Shown here in pieces: positions 43,522-53,600 of a stretch of 64,000 bases of DNA. Within the stretch, counting starts at the first letter, position 1; each line of letters begins with the position of its first letter. Source of the DNA: Chitinophaga sancti (GTDB lineage Bacteria > Bacteroidota > Bacteroidia > Chitinophagales > Chitinophagaceae); assembly GCF_034087045.1 (NCBI RefSeq), contig NZ_CP139247.1:7466001-7530000 (forward strand), in the 5' to 3' direction. The translations under genes were made by a program, and so were the position numbers. Under the pieces are notes generated by a model. It ran no database searches. It was given only the letters and a program-made list of their open reading frames with translations, and was not told where the DNA came from.

Positions 43522-44199
43522 TCAGGATTTGAAAACCTCAAAAAACGCCGATTCGTAGCTGTTACTCAAAGGGATATCGGATCCTGCGATGAGGATTTGT
43601 TTGTTACGTACATTTTCAATGGCGGAGAGGGCCACGATGTAAGAGCGGTGTACGCGAATGAAGTTTTTCCGGGGAAGCTTTTCCATGATGGCTTTCATGG
43701 TCATGCGCACCAGGAGTGGTTTTTGGGATCTGAGGTAGATCTTAAGGTAGTTGTCCCAGCCTTCGATATATTGGATGTCTGAGATGAAGACTTTGACTAA
43801 TCCGTAGTCTAATCTGAGTACAAGTTGAGGGGACTGAACGGCATCCTTACTGCGGTGAACTGCTTTTTCGACGGCTTGCTGGAAGCGGGTGAAGGTGAAG
43901 GGTTTAAGAATGTAGTCAACTGCGTTGACTTCGTAGCTTTCTACGGCGTAGTCGCGGTAGGAAGTGGTGAAGATAACAAGGGAGGGTTGGGGGATAGATT
44001 TGTAAAAGTCGAGTCCCGAGATGGAGGGCATGTTGATGTCGAGGAAGAGTAGGTCGATGGGGTATTGGCGGAGGAAGGACATAGCTTCGGTGGAGCCTGT
44101 GAAGGTTTTCTCCAGGCGGATGTAGTCGATCTTTTGACAGTAAGTGTCAATTACGGCTAATGCAGGTGGCTCGTCATCAAGGGCGATGGCTGTCATCAT
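43522..44199 (-). CDS. LytTR-type response regulator
   Basis: This 225-residue protein has an N-terminal receiver (D54 in LLFLDINMP, acidic pair DDEPPA, K99 in DYILKPF) and a C-terminal LytTR DNA-binding domain (IQYIEGWDNYLKIYL, KNFIRVHRSYIVALSAIENV). Such regulators normally pair with a LytS-type membrane histidine kinase encoded next door, but none is in the window, so it is an orphan here. It lies between the haloperoxidase-like gene and the DUF3500 gene on the same strand and could control either. Confidence 0.92.
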   Translation of the reverse strand: MMTAIALDDEPPALAVIDTYCQKIDYIRLEKTFTGSTEAMSFLRQYPIDLLFLDINMPSISGLDFYKSIPQPSLVIFTTSYRDYAVESYEVNAVDYILKPFTFTRFQQAVEKAVHRSKDAVQSPQLVLRLDYGLVKVFISDIQYIEGWDNYLKIYLRSQKPLLVRMTMKAIMEKLPRKNFIRVHRSYIVALSAIENVRNKQILIAGSDIPLSNSYESAFFEVFKS

Positions 44200-44214
44200 G
44201 AAGGCAAATATATA

Positions 44215-44255
44215 TTTTTTTTGAGGGCGGGCCGAAGTCCCGCCCTCAAAAAATA
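44215..44255. terminator. Intrinsic terminator of the haloperoxidase-like gene
   Basis: TTGAGGGCGGG/CCCGCCCTCAA (44221-44231, 44239-44249) with a 7-nt loop, flanked by T runs on both strands. It separates the SusC-to-haloperoxidase unit from the LytTR gene. Confidence 0.88.
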
Positions 44256-45587
44256 TTAATTCTTTGTTACCGGGTTGATCCCTGCTTTCTTTATTTTCTC
44301 CACTACAAATGTACCTACCCGTGTTCCCTGATCCACTCCATTATCCACAGAATCGCGGTAATGGATTCCACCATAAATGCGTGACACCGCTGCTTCCTTT
44401 GCTGCATTCCAGAAAGAAGTAAAATGCCGAGGTGTCAATTCCCAGAACTCTTCTGAATTATCTGTGTATTCAAAGTTATCTCCAAACAGATAAGTCAGCA
44501 TGGTAGCGACGGCAGACGATACCACACTATGTCCGCTGGTATATTCAGGAAAGGGCGGGGTTTGTAAATTCGGCTTCCATTTTACATCTATATACTTATT
44601 AATAAACGCTTCCGGACGGATACGGTTGGTGCTGTATTTCGCATCCCAGCAACTGATAAATGCATCCATCATCACATTGGCTGCCAGCATGTGTACCTGT
44701 ATGGTATGATCAAAATCCAGTTTTGCTTTGCGGCAGGCAATACCTGTAATATTCATCCAGTGGCCACCAGGAGTGATTTTCTTAAAACCAATGGCCATGT
44801 GTCCATAAGTACTTACTGCAAATGGATTACAATCCCAGAATCCTGCGATCGTCATCTCTTCCTTAGTTGGATGCACTCCATAGTTATACACCTCCATATT
44901 CAGCCTGTAAAACTCGCTGGTGGTGTCTTTACTAAAGGCTACCATCGGTTTAGATTTGAATTGTGTACAGCTATCGATCATCATCGGCCGAATGGTACGC
45001 CAATTAGGTTCTACTGCATCCATGTATGCAGGCGGTGTAGGATACCAATACTCCTCCCCTTTCAGTGGTGTATACCTGCGTAAGGTGCTAAGCTTGCCGT
45101 ATCCATCTGCTTTAGACCATACCATTATCTGCTTTACCACCTCCTCTGCGACCATTACAGAATTCTTTATAATACTATCAGGTACCTGGTCTTTCTTAAA
45201 CAGGTCTATCAGCTTCTCCTCATCATCTGCCAGCATATACCCGGAAGGTAACAACTGCTTGCCTGCTTCTAAGATCGCATACACAGCCGCTACCTTATAA
45301 TCGTAGGTTCTGCCACTATCGGGTACGGTCACTGCCGGATAAGATCTTATAAAAGTAGCAGCACCCGGCATGGATGGATCATGCTTTGCCACAATCTGGT
45401 AAGCCGCCAGTGTTGCATAACTGTAAAAACGAGTCGCCGCAGGCGGATTCACTACATCGTGCATCATCACCATAGAAAGAGAAAACACTGCCGGCTGTAT
45501 ATAATCAGTAAAGGGAGCCTTGTCATACTGCTGTTGTGCATAACCCAACCTGCTAACGAGTAACAATCCAAAGATGAGTTTCTTCAT
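44256..45587 (-). CDS. Vanadium-dependent haloperoxidase / PAP2-like secreted protein
   Basis: This 443-residue protein has a signal peptide (to LGYAQ) and the vanadate/phosphate site: KYSTNRIRPEAF (Lys and Arg), PEYTSGHSVVSSAV (Gly-His) and SRIYGGIHYRDSVDNG (Arg and the vanadate-binding His). The length and helical N-half match vanadium haloperoxidase-like proteins rather than small PAP2 lipid phosphatases. Relatives oxidise halides or act as phosphatases; sequence alone cannot decide. It follows the CRTAC1-type gene, with tandem 28-bp repeats in the gap, and belongs to the minus-strand SusC-SusD unit. Confidence 0.85.
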   Translation of the reverse strand: MKKLIFGLLLVSRLGYAQQQYDKAPFTDYIQPAVFSLSMVMMHDVVNPPAATRFYSYATLAAYQIVAKHDPSMPGAATFIRSYPAVTVPDSGRTYDYKVAAVYAILEAGKQLLPSGYMLADDEEKLIDLFKKDQVPDSIIKNSVMVAEEVVKQIMVWSKADGYGKLSTLRRYTPLKGEEYWYPTPPAYMDAVEPNWRTIRPMMIDSCTQFKSKPMVAFSKDTTSEFYRLNMEVYNYGVHPTKEEMTIAGFWDCNPFAVSTYGHMAIGFKKITPGGHWMNITGIACRKAKLDFDHTIQVHMLAANVMMDAFISCWDAKYSTNRIRPEAFINKYIDVKWKPNLQTPPFPEYTSGHSVVSSAVATMLTYLFGDNFEYTDNSEEFWELTPRHFTSFWNAAKEAAVSRIYGGIHYRDSVDNGVDQGTRVGTFVVEKIKKAGINPVTKN

Positions 45588-45590
45588 ACT

Positions 45591-45674
45591 TATTGTTCTT
45601 TATATAGTGAGATTCCTTCATTGTTCCTGATAGAGTGAGACACCTTCATTGTTCTTTATAAAGTGAGACACCTT
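45591..45674. repeat. Three 28-bp tandem repeats at a gene 3' end
   Basis: Units at 45591-45618, 45619-45646 and 45647-45674 differ at a few positions. The third unit encodes the last codons of the CRTAC1-like gene; the other two lie between its stop and the haloperoxidase start, and replace a normal intergenic spacer. Confidence 0.9.
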
Positions 45675-48600
45675 CATTGTTTACACCAACTACCACAAAG
45701 TTTTTACCATTGATGGCGATTTCGCCGGCCGACTTTACATCGCCTTTGATACAGATACCTGCTGCTGACTGATCTACATAGGTAAACCCTCCTTTGCCAT
45801 CGCCTTTGAGCAGGCAACCATAACCAGCGTCAAAACTACCCAGCTTGAGACGGTTGTCACAATGGTTACCAAGCAACAATAAATCTGGTCTACCATCTTC
45901 ATTGAAATCACCGGTCAGGATTTTGGTGACTACGGTGAATTGAGCTTCTACAGGTAATGGTGATACAACAAATTTGCCGTTCTTATTCAGCAGACATAAA
46001 CTGCGGGTTTCAGTCACCGTGAGTTTGTCGGCCTTTGCCAGATCATCAGGCGACAAAATATCTTTCATGGTTGCATCTGAATAATTTTTATAAGATGTGA
46101 ATTTCTTTCGCATTGGATAAATCTGGTCATTCAGCTCATCCCTGCTCACGTATGGATAACTTACCCCCTGTATATAAAAGTTGAGGAATGGATCGATGTT
46201 GCCATTTTTATCAAAGTCAGCATAATACAATTCAACAGGTTCTTTGGCTGAAGCTTTGATTTGTGTATTCAGACCCAGGTTACCAGCTATGAGATCATCA
46301 TTGCCATCACCATCTATATCTTTCACTGCCAGACTAAACCAAAAACCATTTTGTGGCTGATCAAAGTAATCCGCTGTCTTATCTTTAAAGCCATCTGCCT
46401 TGTTGATATATACTGATAGTGGCATCATCTCTCCACATACTACCAGATCCTTCCGACCATCTTTATCGAGGTCTATCCACTGTGCATCTGTGATCATACC
46501 AGTTTTCGCAAAAGGTACATCTGCTACAGTGAATTTTCCTTTACCATTATTTATCAGCAGGTAAGATACTGGTGATACAGGGTACTGACCGGGAATAACA
46601 CGACCACCTACAAAGAGGTCTATGTCTCCATCATTATCATAATCACATGGACGTACACAGGATTTACTGTTGGCACTCACATCAGGCATGTTCTCACTGG
46701 CTTTTACGAGTATCCCCTTTCCATTGTTGATAAACAATTCATCCTGCAACATGGGTGTATTGGGATCGCAATTAAAGTAACCGCCCATTGCCAGGTACAG
46801 ATCAGGATAACCATCTCCGTTGGCATCAAAGAAGATGGCATCGGCCACGCAGTTTTCGGTGGGGTCTTCCAGCTTCATGCTCTTATTCATTTCAAAGCTG
46901 CCACTACCTGATTGTGTATAGATACGACCGGGCAATTCCCTATTGCCACTTATATACAGGTCTTCTTTTCCATCTTTATTCACATCTGCTTTTGCAATGA
47001 CAGGACCTGTTTTGGAATACATGAATAACATGAGGAACTGACGTTTGAAATCATTTGCCGGCATTTCTTCATGTTTGTAATCAATAAGGCCATCTGCTTT
47101 TGTAAAGACGGGTTTTGTAAGGGTAGCAGGTGGTAAAGGTGCATTTGGCGCGTAGTCTATTTTCAATAACTGATTGGCGGCTACATCCGTCATGCGTTGT
47201 TCCTTATTACCGGCCCATATGATCAATACGGAATCAGCTTTGGCTGCATTACCCAAACCAAATAACAACTGGGTAGATACTGCACCCAGATAGCCTTTGC
47301 CGGGATTAACTTCCTGATATTGCTGCATGCCATTTGTATAAACATATACTTTGGCGCCGATGGCCTGTGTATTCTTTCCTTCTCCTTTCAATTTAAAGGA
47401 TAGATACGCTGTCTTGCTTTGCTCTCTCGTCATGTTCTGGTAAACACCTGCCGGATCATTGATGCGGTTGATGACCAGATCGAGGTCGCCGTCATTATCC
47501 AGATCTGCATACACTGCTCCACTGGATACGCCAGGTTGATCTATACCCCACTCCTGTTGCTTATTGGCAAAGGTGAGGTCATGATTATTGCGGAAGATAT
47601 AATTCTTTAAAGGTGTGACAGGCATAGCGGTAACGAGATCCATAAACTTGATGGGTTCACGCTCCATTGCCTTTTTTATTTTATAATCACCCCAATAGCG
47701 CAGGAAGTCTTTGTTGGTATAATCGCGCAGGTAGCCATTTGTTACAAAGAGATCTTTATAGCCATCGTTGTCAAAGTCAGCAAAGAGCGGGCACCAGCTC
47801 CAGTCTGTATTTGATACACCGGCCAGCTGGCCGATTTCACTAAAGGTGCCATCGCCATTGTTCAGTTGCAGCATATTGCGCATATACTGTTCATAGAGGT
47901 CCTGTGACTTCATGAGGTCATGCATTTCATAGCTCTCTTCCATCTGCAGCAGTTTCTGACGCTTGTTATCTTCAGGGAGCATATCGAGCGTGAGCACATC
48001 CGGTAGTCCATCGTTGTTGTAGTCAGCAATGTCTACACCCATAGAGAAGTGAGAAAGGTGCTTAAAAGTTTCTTTAGTACGTTCACTGAAAGTACCGTCG
48101 TGATTGTTGATGTATAGATAATCAGGTTCGTTGTAGTCGTTGGTCACATAAATATCTTCCCAGCCATCCTTGTTGATGTCTGCTACGGCAACCCCCAGCC
48201 CAAAGGTAAGCGGGTTCTGAATAATACCGGATTTGAGGGTGATATCAGTAAAGTGGTTGTTGTCATTACGATAGAGTTTGTTGCCTGCCAGAGAGTCGGT
48301 CAGGGCTTTGTATTTGGCAAACTCCATGTTGTCAATCTTGTTCGTGCTGTGGTTGAGGAGGAACATATCGAGGTCGCCGTCGTTGTCGAAATCGAAGAAG
48401 ACAGCATTTGTGCTATATCCCGGATCGTCGAGACCATATTCCTTTGCTTTTTCCACAAATTTCATATTGCCCTGGTTGATAAAGAGCTGATTGCGGCGGG
48501 TAGCATCATCCCGTTTACCGGAGTAGCAGATGTAGATATCGAGGAGGCCATCACCGTTTACGTCAGCCATGGTTACGCCTGTTTTCCAGCTATCTGATTT

Positions 48601-48927
48601 CCCGCCGATGCCTTTGCCTGCATCTTTGGTAATGTCTTTGAACTGCATGTTGCCCATGTTCTGGTAGAGGGCACCGGGCTGCATATTTGCAGTGAAGTAC
48701 AGGTCCTGTAATCCATCGTTGTTCAGATCTCCAACGGCTATGCCGGCACCGTTATAGAAGTATTCGTATTGCAGTACGTTCAATCCTTCTGTTTCGTTCA
48801 AAGGATTGGAGAACTTAATGCCGGTTGTTTTGGAAGGTAGCTGTTGGAAAAGTTGCTGTTGTGCCTGGATAGCGCAAGGAATGCAGGAGGCTATCATGAG
48901 GGCCAGCAAGGAGGTGGAATAACGCAT
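45646..48927 (-). CDS. CRTAC1/UnbV-type VCBS-repeat protein
   Basis: This 1093-residue secreted protein (signal peptide to AIQAQ) has many FG-GAP/VCBS repeats with Ca-binding loops such as GDLNNDGLQDLYF, ADVNGDGLLDIYI and FDFDNDGDLDMFL. Near residues 520-590 it has an ASPIC/UnbV domain (GAKVYVYTNGMQQYQEVNPGKGYLGAVSTQLLFGLG), then a second propeller-like repeat set. Such proteins form beta-propellers exposed at the cell surface and commonly follow SusC/SusD pairs in Bacteroidota, but their function is not established. It lies downstream of SusD beyond a hairpin and upstream of the haloperoxidase-like gene. Confidence 0.9.
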   Translation of the reverse strand: MRYSTSLLALMIASCIPCAIQAQQQLFQQLPSKTTGIKFSNPLNETEGLNVLQYEYFYNGAGIAVGDLNNDGLQDLYFTANMQPGALYQNMGNMQFKDITKDAGKGIGGKSDSWKTGVTMADVNGDGLLDIYICYSGKRDDATRRNQLFINQGNMKFVEKAKEYGLDDPGYSTNAVFFDFDNDGDLDMFLLNHSTNKIDNMEFAKYKALTDSLAGNKLYRNDNNHFTDITLKSGIIQNPLTFGLGVAVADINKDGWEDIYVTNDYNEPDYLYINNHDGTFSERTKETFKHLSHFSMGVDIADYNNDGLPDVLTLDMLPEDNKRQKLLQMEESYEMHDLMKSQDLYEQYMRNMLQLNNGDGTFSEIGQLAGVSNTDWSWCPLFADFDNDGYKDLFVTNGYLRDYTNKDFLRYWGDYKIKKAMEREPIKFMDLVTAMPVTPLKNYIFRNNHDLTFANKQQEWGIDQPGVSSGAVYADLDNDGDLDLVINRINDPAGVYQNMTREQSKTAYLSFKLKGEGKNTQAIGAKVYVYTNGMQQYQEVNPGKGYLGAVSTQLLFGLGNAAKADSVLIIWAGNKEQRMTDVAANQLLKIDYAPNAPLPPATLTKPVFTKADGLIDYKHEEMPANDFKRQFLMLFMYSKTGPVIAKADVNKDGKEDLYISGNRELPGRIYTQSGSGSFEMNKSMKLEDPTENCVADAIFFDANGDGYPDLYLAMGGYFNCDPNTPMLQDELFINNGKGILVKASENMPDVSANSKSCVRPCDYDNDGDIDLFVGGRVIPGQYPVSPVSYLLINNGKGKFTVADVPFAKTGMITDAQWIDLDKDGRKDLVVCGEMMPLSVYINKADGFKDKTADYFDQPQNGFWFSLAVKDIDGDGNDDLIAGNLGLNTQIKASAKEPVELYYADFDKNGNIDPFLNFYIQGVSYPYVSRDELNDQIYPMRKKFTSYKNYSDATMKDILSPDDLAKADKLTVTETRSLCLLNKNGKFVVSPLPVEAQFTVVTKILTGDFNEDGRPDLLLLGNHCDNRLKLGSFDAGYGCLLKGDGKGGFTYVDQSAAGICIKGDVKSAGEIAINGKNFVVVGVNNEGVSLYKEQ

Positions 48928-48965
48928 GGATAAATAGTTTTTCAGTGTTCACATTCTTAAAGATG

Positions 48966-49000
48966 AAAAGTTAATGCGGCAGTTTACCGCATTAACTTTT
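48966..49000 (-). terminator. 14-bp hairpin between SusD and the CRTAC1-type gene
   Basis: Arms 48966-48979 and 48987-49000 are perfect complements with a 7-nt loop, and the minus-strand side ends in CTTTT. It may partly terminate or stabilise the SusC-SusD message. Confidence 0.7.
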
Positions 49001-49030
49001 CTTAATTTAGCTAGTCATGAACAAAAGTCA

Positions 49031-50641
49031 TTATTGAGCTACATCCCACCAGATACGTGAAGTGTAAGTATCTCCATTAGAGAGACTGCTCACACCTGAA
49101 GCATAACCTGAAGGGTTTGTAGAATTTTCAGTAGACTGATAAGGAATTCTTCTTGGAATAGTACCACCTGTGAAGTTGCCGGTATAGACTACAGGCGTCA
49201 GTACAGGGTAACCACTTCTTCTCCAGTTATTCCATGCTTCGATGAAGTTCATCAGCGTACCTTCTGTTACCCAGAGCTGTTCATTGATCTGCTTGATAGA
49301 AGCGGTAGTTGAAGTAACATCCAGCGGATTAGCAGCTATGAAGAGCGTTGCAACTGTGGTAGAGATAGTAGCATCTGAAGAGAAGGTAGCCAGCGATTGC
49401 ATAGAAGCAGTTACACCAGCTGCGTAGTGAGAAACAGCAGTTCCACCTACACTCCATCCACGTGCAGCAGCTTCGGCCAGCAGCAGTTCTGTTTCAGCAT
49501 AAGTTAATACGAATTCAGGACCGCTGTAGTTTCTGTACAGTGCATTGGTAGGACGGGAATATTTACCCAGAGGAGCAGGAGAGTCATCGGAAGTTGCAGC
49601 AGCAGTAGCACCAGGATAATCACTTCTGTTAGTGATATCGGTAGTACCACCATTCAGGTCATATCCGTTTGGCATACCTAACTGAATGCTGGAATCAGTA
49701 GAACCAGCCAGCGCGGTATTGTTATTTGCAGCCAGACCGTTTGGTGCAATTTCAGCGATGTATTCCAGGCGGGGGTCATTCATTTTCCTCATGTAATCGA
49801 TGAGGGTTTTAGACCATTTTACTTCCCTGTAGTCATCCTGAACCATCAGCGCGTTGGTAGTACCATTGCTGAAACCACCAGAATTGTCACAAATCACCAC
49901 AGCATCGTCGGCTATACTTGTGAACACGCCACCCGCAACAGCTTTCTCAGCCCATGTTTGTGCAAGGGTTGGATTTACTTTTACCAGGCGCATAGCTGTA
50001 CGCAGCATCAGCGAGTAACCGAATTTTTTCCATTTAGCGATATCACCACTATAGAACAGGTCTGCTGTTGGTTTGGTACCGCTTTCATCCAATGCAGAGA
50101 TGGCAGTTTGCAATTCTGTCAGCATGGAAGTATAGATAGATTCCTGTGAATCGTAAGCCGGGGTAAAGGTACCAGCTTTACCTTTTAGTGCTTCGGAGTA
50201 AGGTATATCACCATAGCAATCAGTAATGTGTTGCATAATCAGCACATTCATGATTTTACCGATATTCGAAAGGTTTGGCAGACTTTTCTGCTGCGCCAAT
50301 GTATCCATTTCGTAGGCATAGCTGGCAGCCTGGTAGTCTTCGTTCCAGATCCTGTCCTGGTAACCGATCTGACCGGAAGAAGCTACATATTTATCACCAT
50401 TGCTGTAGTAGTTGAAGGTAGAAGACAACAACTGTACCCACATACTTTGGAATAACAACTGGCTATAACCAGTGTTTGCATAAGAATATTGTGCCCTTGA
50501 CAGCAGGTAGTTAGGATCATATTGAGAACCGGATACCGCGGTAGGGTTACTATTTATATCGTCAAAGTTTCTGGTACAACTCGTAGCGAACAGTGTTGAA
50601 GCCAGACCTAAGCAGAGCAATCCTTTTTTCATAATCATCAT
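49031..50641 (-). CDS. SusD/RagB-family outer-membrane lipoprotein (SusD-like 2)
   Basis: This 536-residue protein has a lipobox (TLFATSC) followed by TRNFDDINSNPTAVSGSQYDPNYLLSRAQ, typical of the SusD-like_2 subgroup. Middle motifs include IMQHITDCYGDIPYSEALKGK and YDSQESIYTSMLTELQTAISAL. The late EFVLTYAETELLLAEAAARGW is characteristic as well. SusD proteins cap the partner SusC pore and bind the oligosaccharide or peptide ligand. Its start overlaps the SusC stop by 4 bp, so the two are translated together. The SusD-like_2 type is often linked to substrates other than plant polysaccharides; the ligand is unknown. Confidence 0.93.
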   Translation of the reverse strand: MMIMKKGLLCLGLASTLFATSCTRNFDDINSNPTAVSGSQYDPNYLLSRAQYSYANTGYSQLLFQSMWVQLLSSTFNYYSNGDKYVASSGQIGYQDRIWNEDYQAASYAYEMDTLAQQKSLPNLSNIGKIMNVLIMQHITDCYGDIPYSEALKGKAGTFTPAYDSQESIYTSMLTELQTAISALDESGTKPTADLFYSGDIAKWKKFGYSLMLRTAMRLVKVNPTLAQTWAEKAVAGGVFTSIADDAVVICDNSGGFSNGTTNALMVQDDYREVKWSKTLIDYMRKMNDPRLEYIAEIAPNGLAANNNTALAGSTDSSIQLGMPNGYDLNGGTTDITNRSDYPGATAAATSDDSPAPLGKYSRPTNALYRNYSGPEFVLTYAETELLLAEAAARGWSVGGTAVSHYAAGVTASMQSLATFSSDATISTTVATLFIAANPLDVTSTTASIKQINEQLWVTEGTLMNFIEAWNNWRRSGYPVLTPVVYTGNFTGGTIPRRIPYQSTENSTNPSGYASGVSSLSNGDTYTSRIWWDVAQ

Positions 50642-53600
50642 TTTTTAAATTTGAAGTTTACGTTCACACCATAAGAACGGGTACTTGGTAAACTTGTACC
50701 TTCAATACCAGCGTAGTTAATCAGGGAAGAGAAACCAGCTTCAGGATCCACGTTATCAGTATGTTTCATTAATGTCAGGAGGTTACGGGCCACCAGAGAC
50801 ACACCGATTGAAGAGAATGGTGATTTACCCAGTATTTTGCTATCGAATACATAGCCAAAAGTGACCTGGCGCAGTTTGATGAAGCTTGCATCCAGTACAT
50901 CGATGGAAGAAACCTGGTTAGCCAGTGTCTGGTAGTAAGTCTGTGCTGCTACAGAAGTAGTGTTTGTAGTACCGTCAGATTTAACACCTTTTGCCACAAC
51001 GCCATCTCTACCTTCGAGGGTCATTTTGTTCAGACCGCGGTATATTGAGTAGTAGTTAGTAGCAGACAGCATTTTGTTTCCAAATTTACCATCTACCAGG
51101 AAGGAGAGAGTGAAGGATTTATAAGAGAAATCGTTGTTGATACCACCGAACCATTTAGGCAGTACGCTACCCATTGGGTTCAGATTGCCACGCTGAGGCA
51201 GACCATCGTCAGTCAGCAGGACTTCCCCTTTAGCGTTACGTTTCCAGTCGTACGCCATTACCTGTGGACCTGACATACCTTTTACCAGTGCAGTGTTCGC
51301 ATTGAGCGGACGATATGTACCTAAGGTCAGGGTAGTGCTGGAGCTGTTGCTACCGTAGATATCCAGGATCTTGTTGTTGATGTTGGTTGCATTCACACTA
51401 ACGTTCCAGGTGAATGTACCATTAGATACCGGTGTACCTGAAATCTGCATTTCCAGGCCTTTGTTCTGGGTAGAACCAGTACCGAAGTAAGCGTTGGTAT
51501 AACCGGTTGCAGGAGAGATGGTACCTTTAATGATTTCATTTTGTGTTTTACGCTGGAAGTAAGCCAGGTCAACACCTAAACGATTATTCAGGAATTTCAG
51601 TTCCAGCCCCACTTCTGCTTCATTCAATGTGAATGGTTTCAGATTCAGGTTTGGAAGAGAAGATGGGAAGCTACCTACGCTCTTGCTGTTGAGTGCACCA
51701 TCAATGGTGTAATAAGACTGGGTGATATAATAGTCATCAGGCTCACCGCTGGCTTTTGCATAAGAAGCACGGAACTTACCATAAGTCAGAGATGGAATAT
51801 CCCAAAGTTCAGAGAAGATGAAGCTGGCGTTGACAGATGGTACAAAGATACCTCTGTTGCTTGCAGGCAGTGTAGAGTAAGTATCATAACGGCCGGTAGT
51901 ACCGACAGTCAGGAAACCTTTATAAGAGAAGTCTGCAGTATAGTAAGCGGAGTTAGCCTGCTTGCGATACACAGTATTCTGCCTGTTATAAGTCTTAACG
52001 TTGTTGTAGCTATATACATAAGGCAGGATGAAGTTGCTACCGGTAATCTGTATCAGCTCATCGTTTCTCTTTCTTACGTTCGCACCTACAGCGATGTCGA
52101 CGTTGAAATCTTTAGCGATATCTTTCTTGAAACCGAGGAGACCATCTGCGTTCATTTCGCTGATCTGTTCATTGCTCAGTGTCATATTACCACTCACGAT
52201 AGTACCATCCTGAGAAGTGAAGGAATAAGCAGTACCCCATGGTGTGATATTGAAACGTCTGTCGTTGATCAGGTCATAACCCACACGGGCCTGGCCATAC
52301 AGGTATTCAGTCAGATCATAGCGCGCAGTAACGGCAGAAATCAAACGTTTTCTACCAATATTGTTTTGCATCTGGCTGGTTACGAAATATGGGTTGGTTA
52401 CATAAATATCATCCGTGAAGGTTACTTCTTTACCGTTGTTGTTAACGTCGTAACCAGGAGCGAGGATTTTCTCGTCGATGTTAGTAGCGAGGAACAGACC
52501 GTTGTTAGGGTTCAGCGGACCATCACTCAGGTAAGGTTTGTTTCTCTGATAGTCATCAATGTAATCTACCATGGCAGATACTTTGAATTTATCAGTTACT
52601 TTCTGATCGATGTTCAGGTTGAAAGTTTTACGTTTCAGACCGCTGTTTTCAACGATTGATTTATTATCCAGCGCAGATGCAGACAGGCGGAAGGTACCTC
52701 TGTCGCCACCACCGGAAACAGATACAGTGTTTGTCCAGGTAGGACCAGTTCTGTAGAAGTTAGTCAGGTTATTTTTAACTGCAGAATAAGCGTAAGAATT
52801 ACCATCATACTGGATAGTAGAAGCACCATCCAGTTTTTCACCCCAGCTGAGGCGGGTGCTGTTCAGTGCAGCGTTTGCAGTAGTAGGTCTTGCACCTAAC
52901 TGACCCTGACCATAAGTATACTGGAAGTCAGTGAAGTCGATCGCTTTATCAACAGTGAAGTTACCATTGTATTCCACCTGCATGTTCCCTTTCTTACCAG
53001 TTTTGGTAGTGATCAGGATTACACCGTTAGAAGCGCGGGAACCGTACAGTGCAGCAGCAGAAGCGCCTTTCAGTACAGTCATTGTTTCGATATCATCAGG
53101 GTTGATATTCTGGATACCATCACCATTATCAGAACCACCCCACTCACCGGCGCTACCTCTCTGGGAGTTGTCCATTGGTACACCATTGATTACATACAGT
53201 GGGCTGGCGGCACCAAAGCTGGCCATACCGCGCAACAATACGCGGGCAGAAGAACCAGGACCACCACTTGTACCACTTACGCTCAGACCTGCTACGCGGC
53301 CACCTAATGAATAAGCAACGTTTGTTTCCCTGGCCTGGGTCATAACGTTACCGTCTACTTTAGTTACAGCATAACCTATTTTCTTTGATTCTTTGGAGAT
53401 ACCCAAAGCTGTTACCGTTACTTCACCAAGTTGTGATGAAGATTCTTCAAGCGTGAAATCTACTGAAGTTTGACCTGCAGCTACTTTCACACCTTTAGAA
53501 GTATAACCGATGAGGGATATTTCGAGGAGCATTTCCCCATCAGGAGCATTTTTCAGTACAAAGGCGCCATCAGCTCCAGTTACAGCAAAAACATTTTTAC

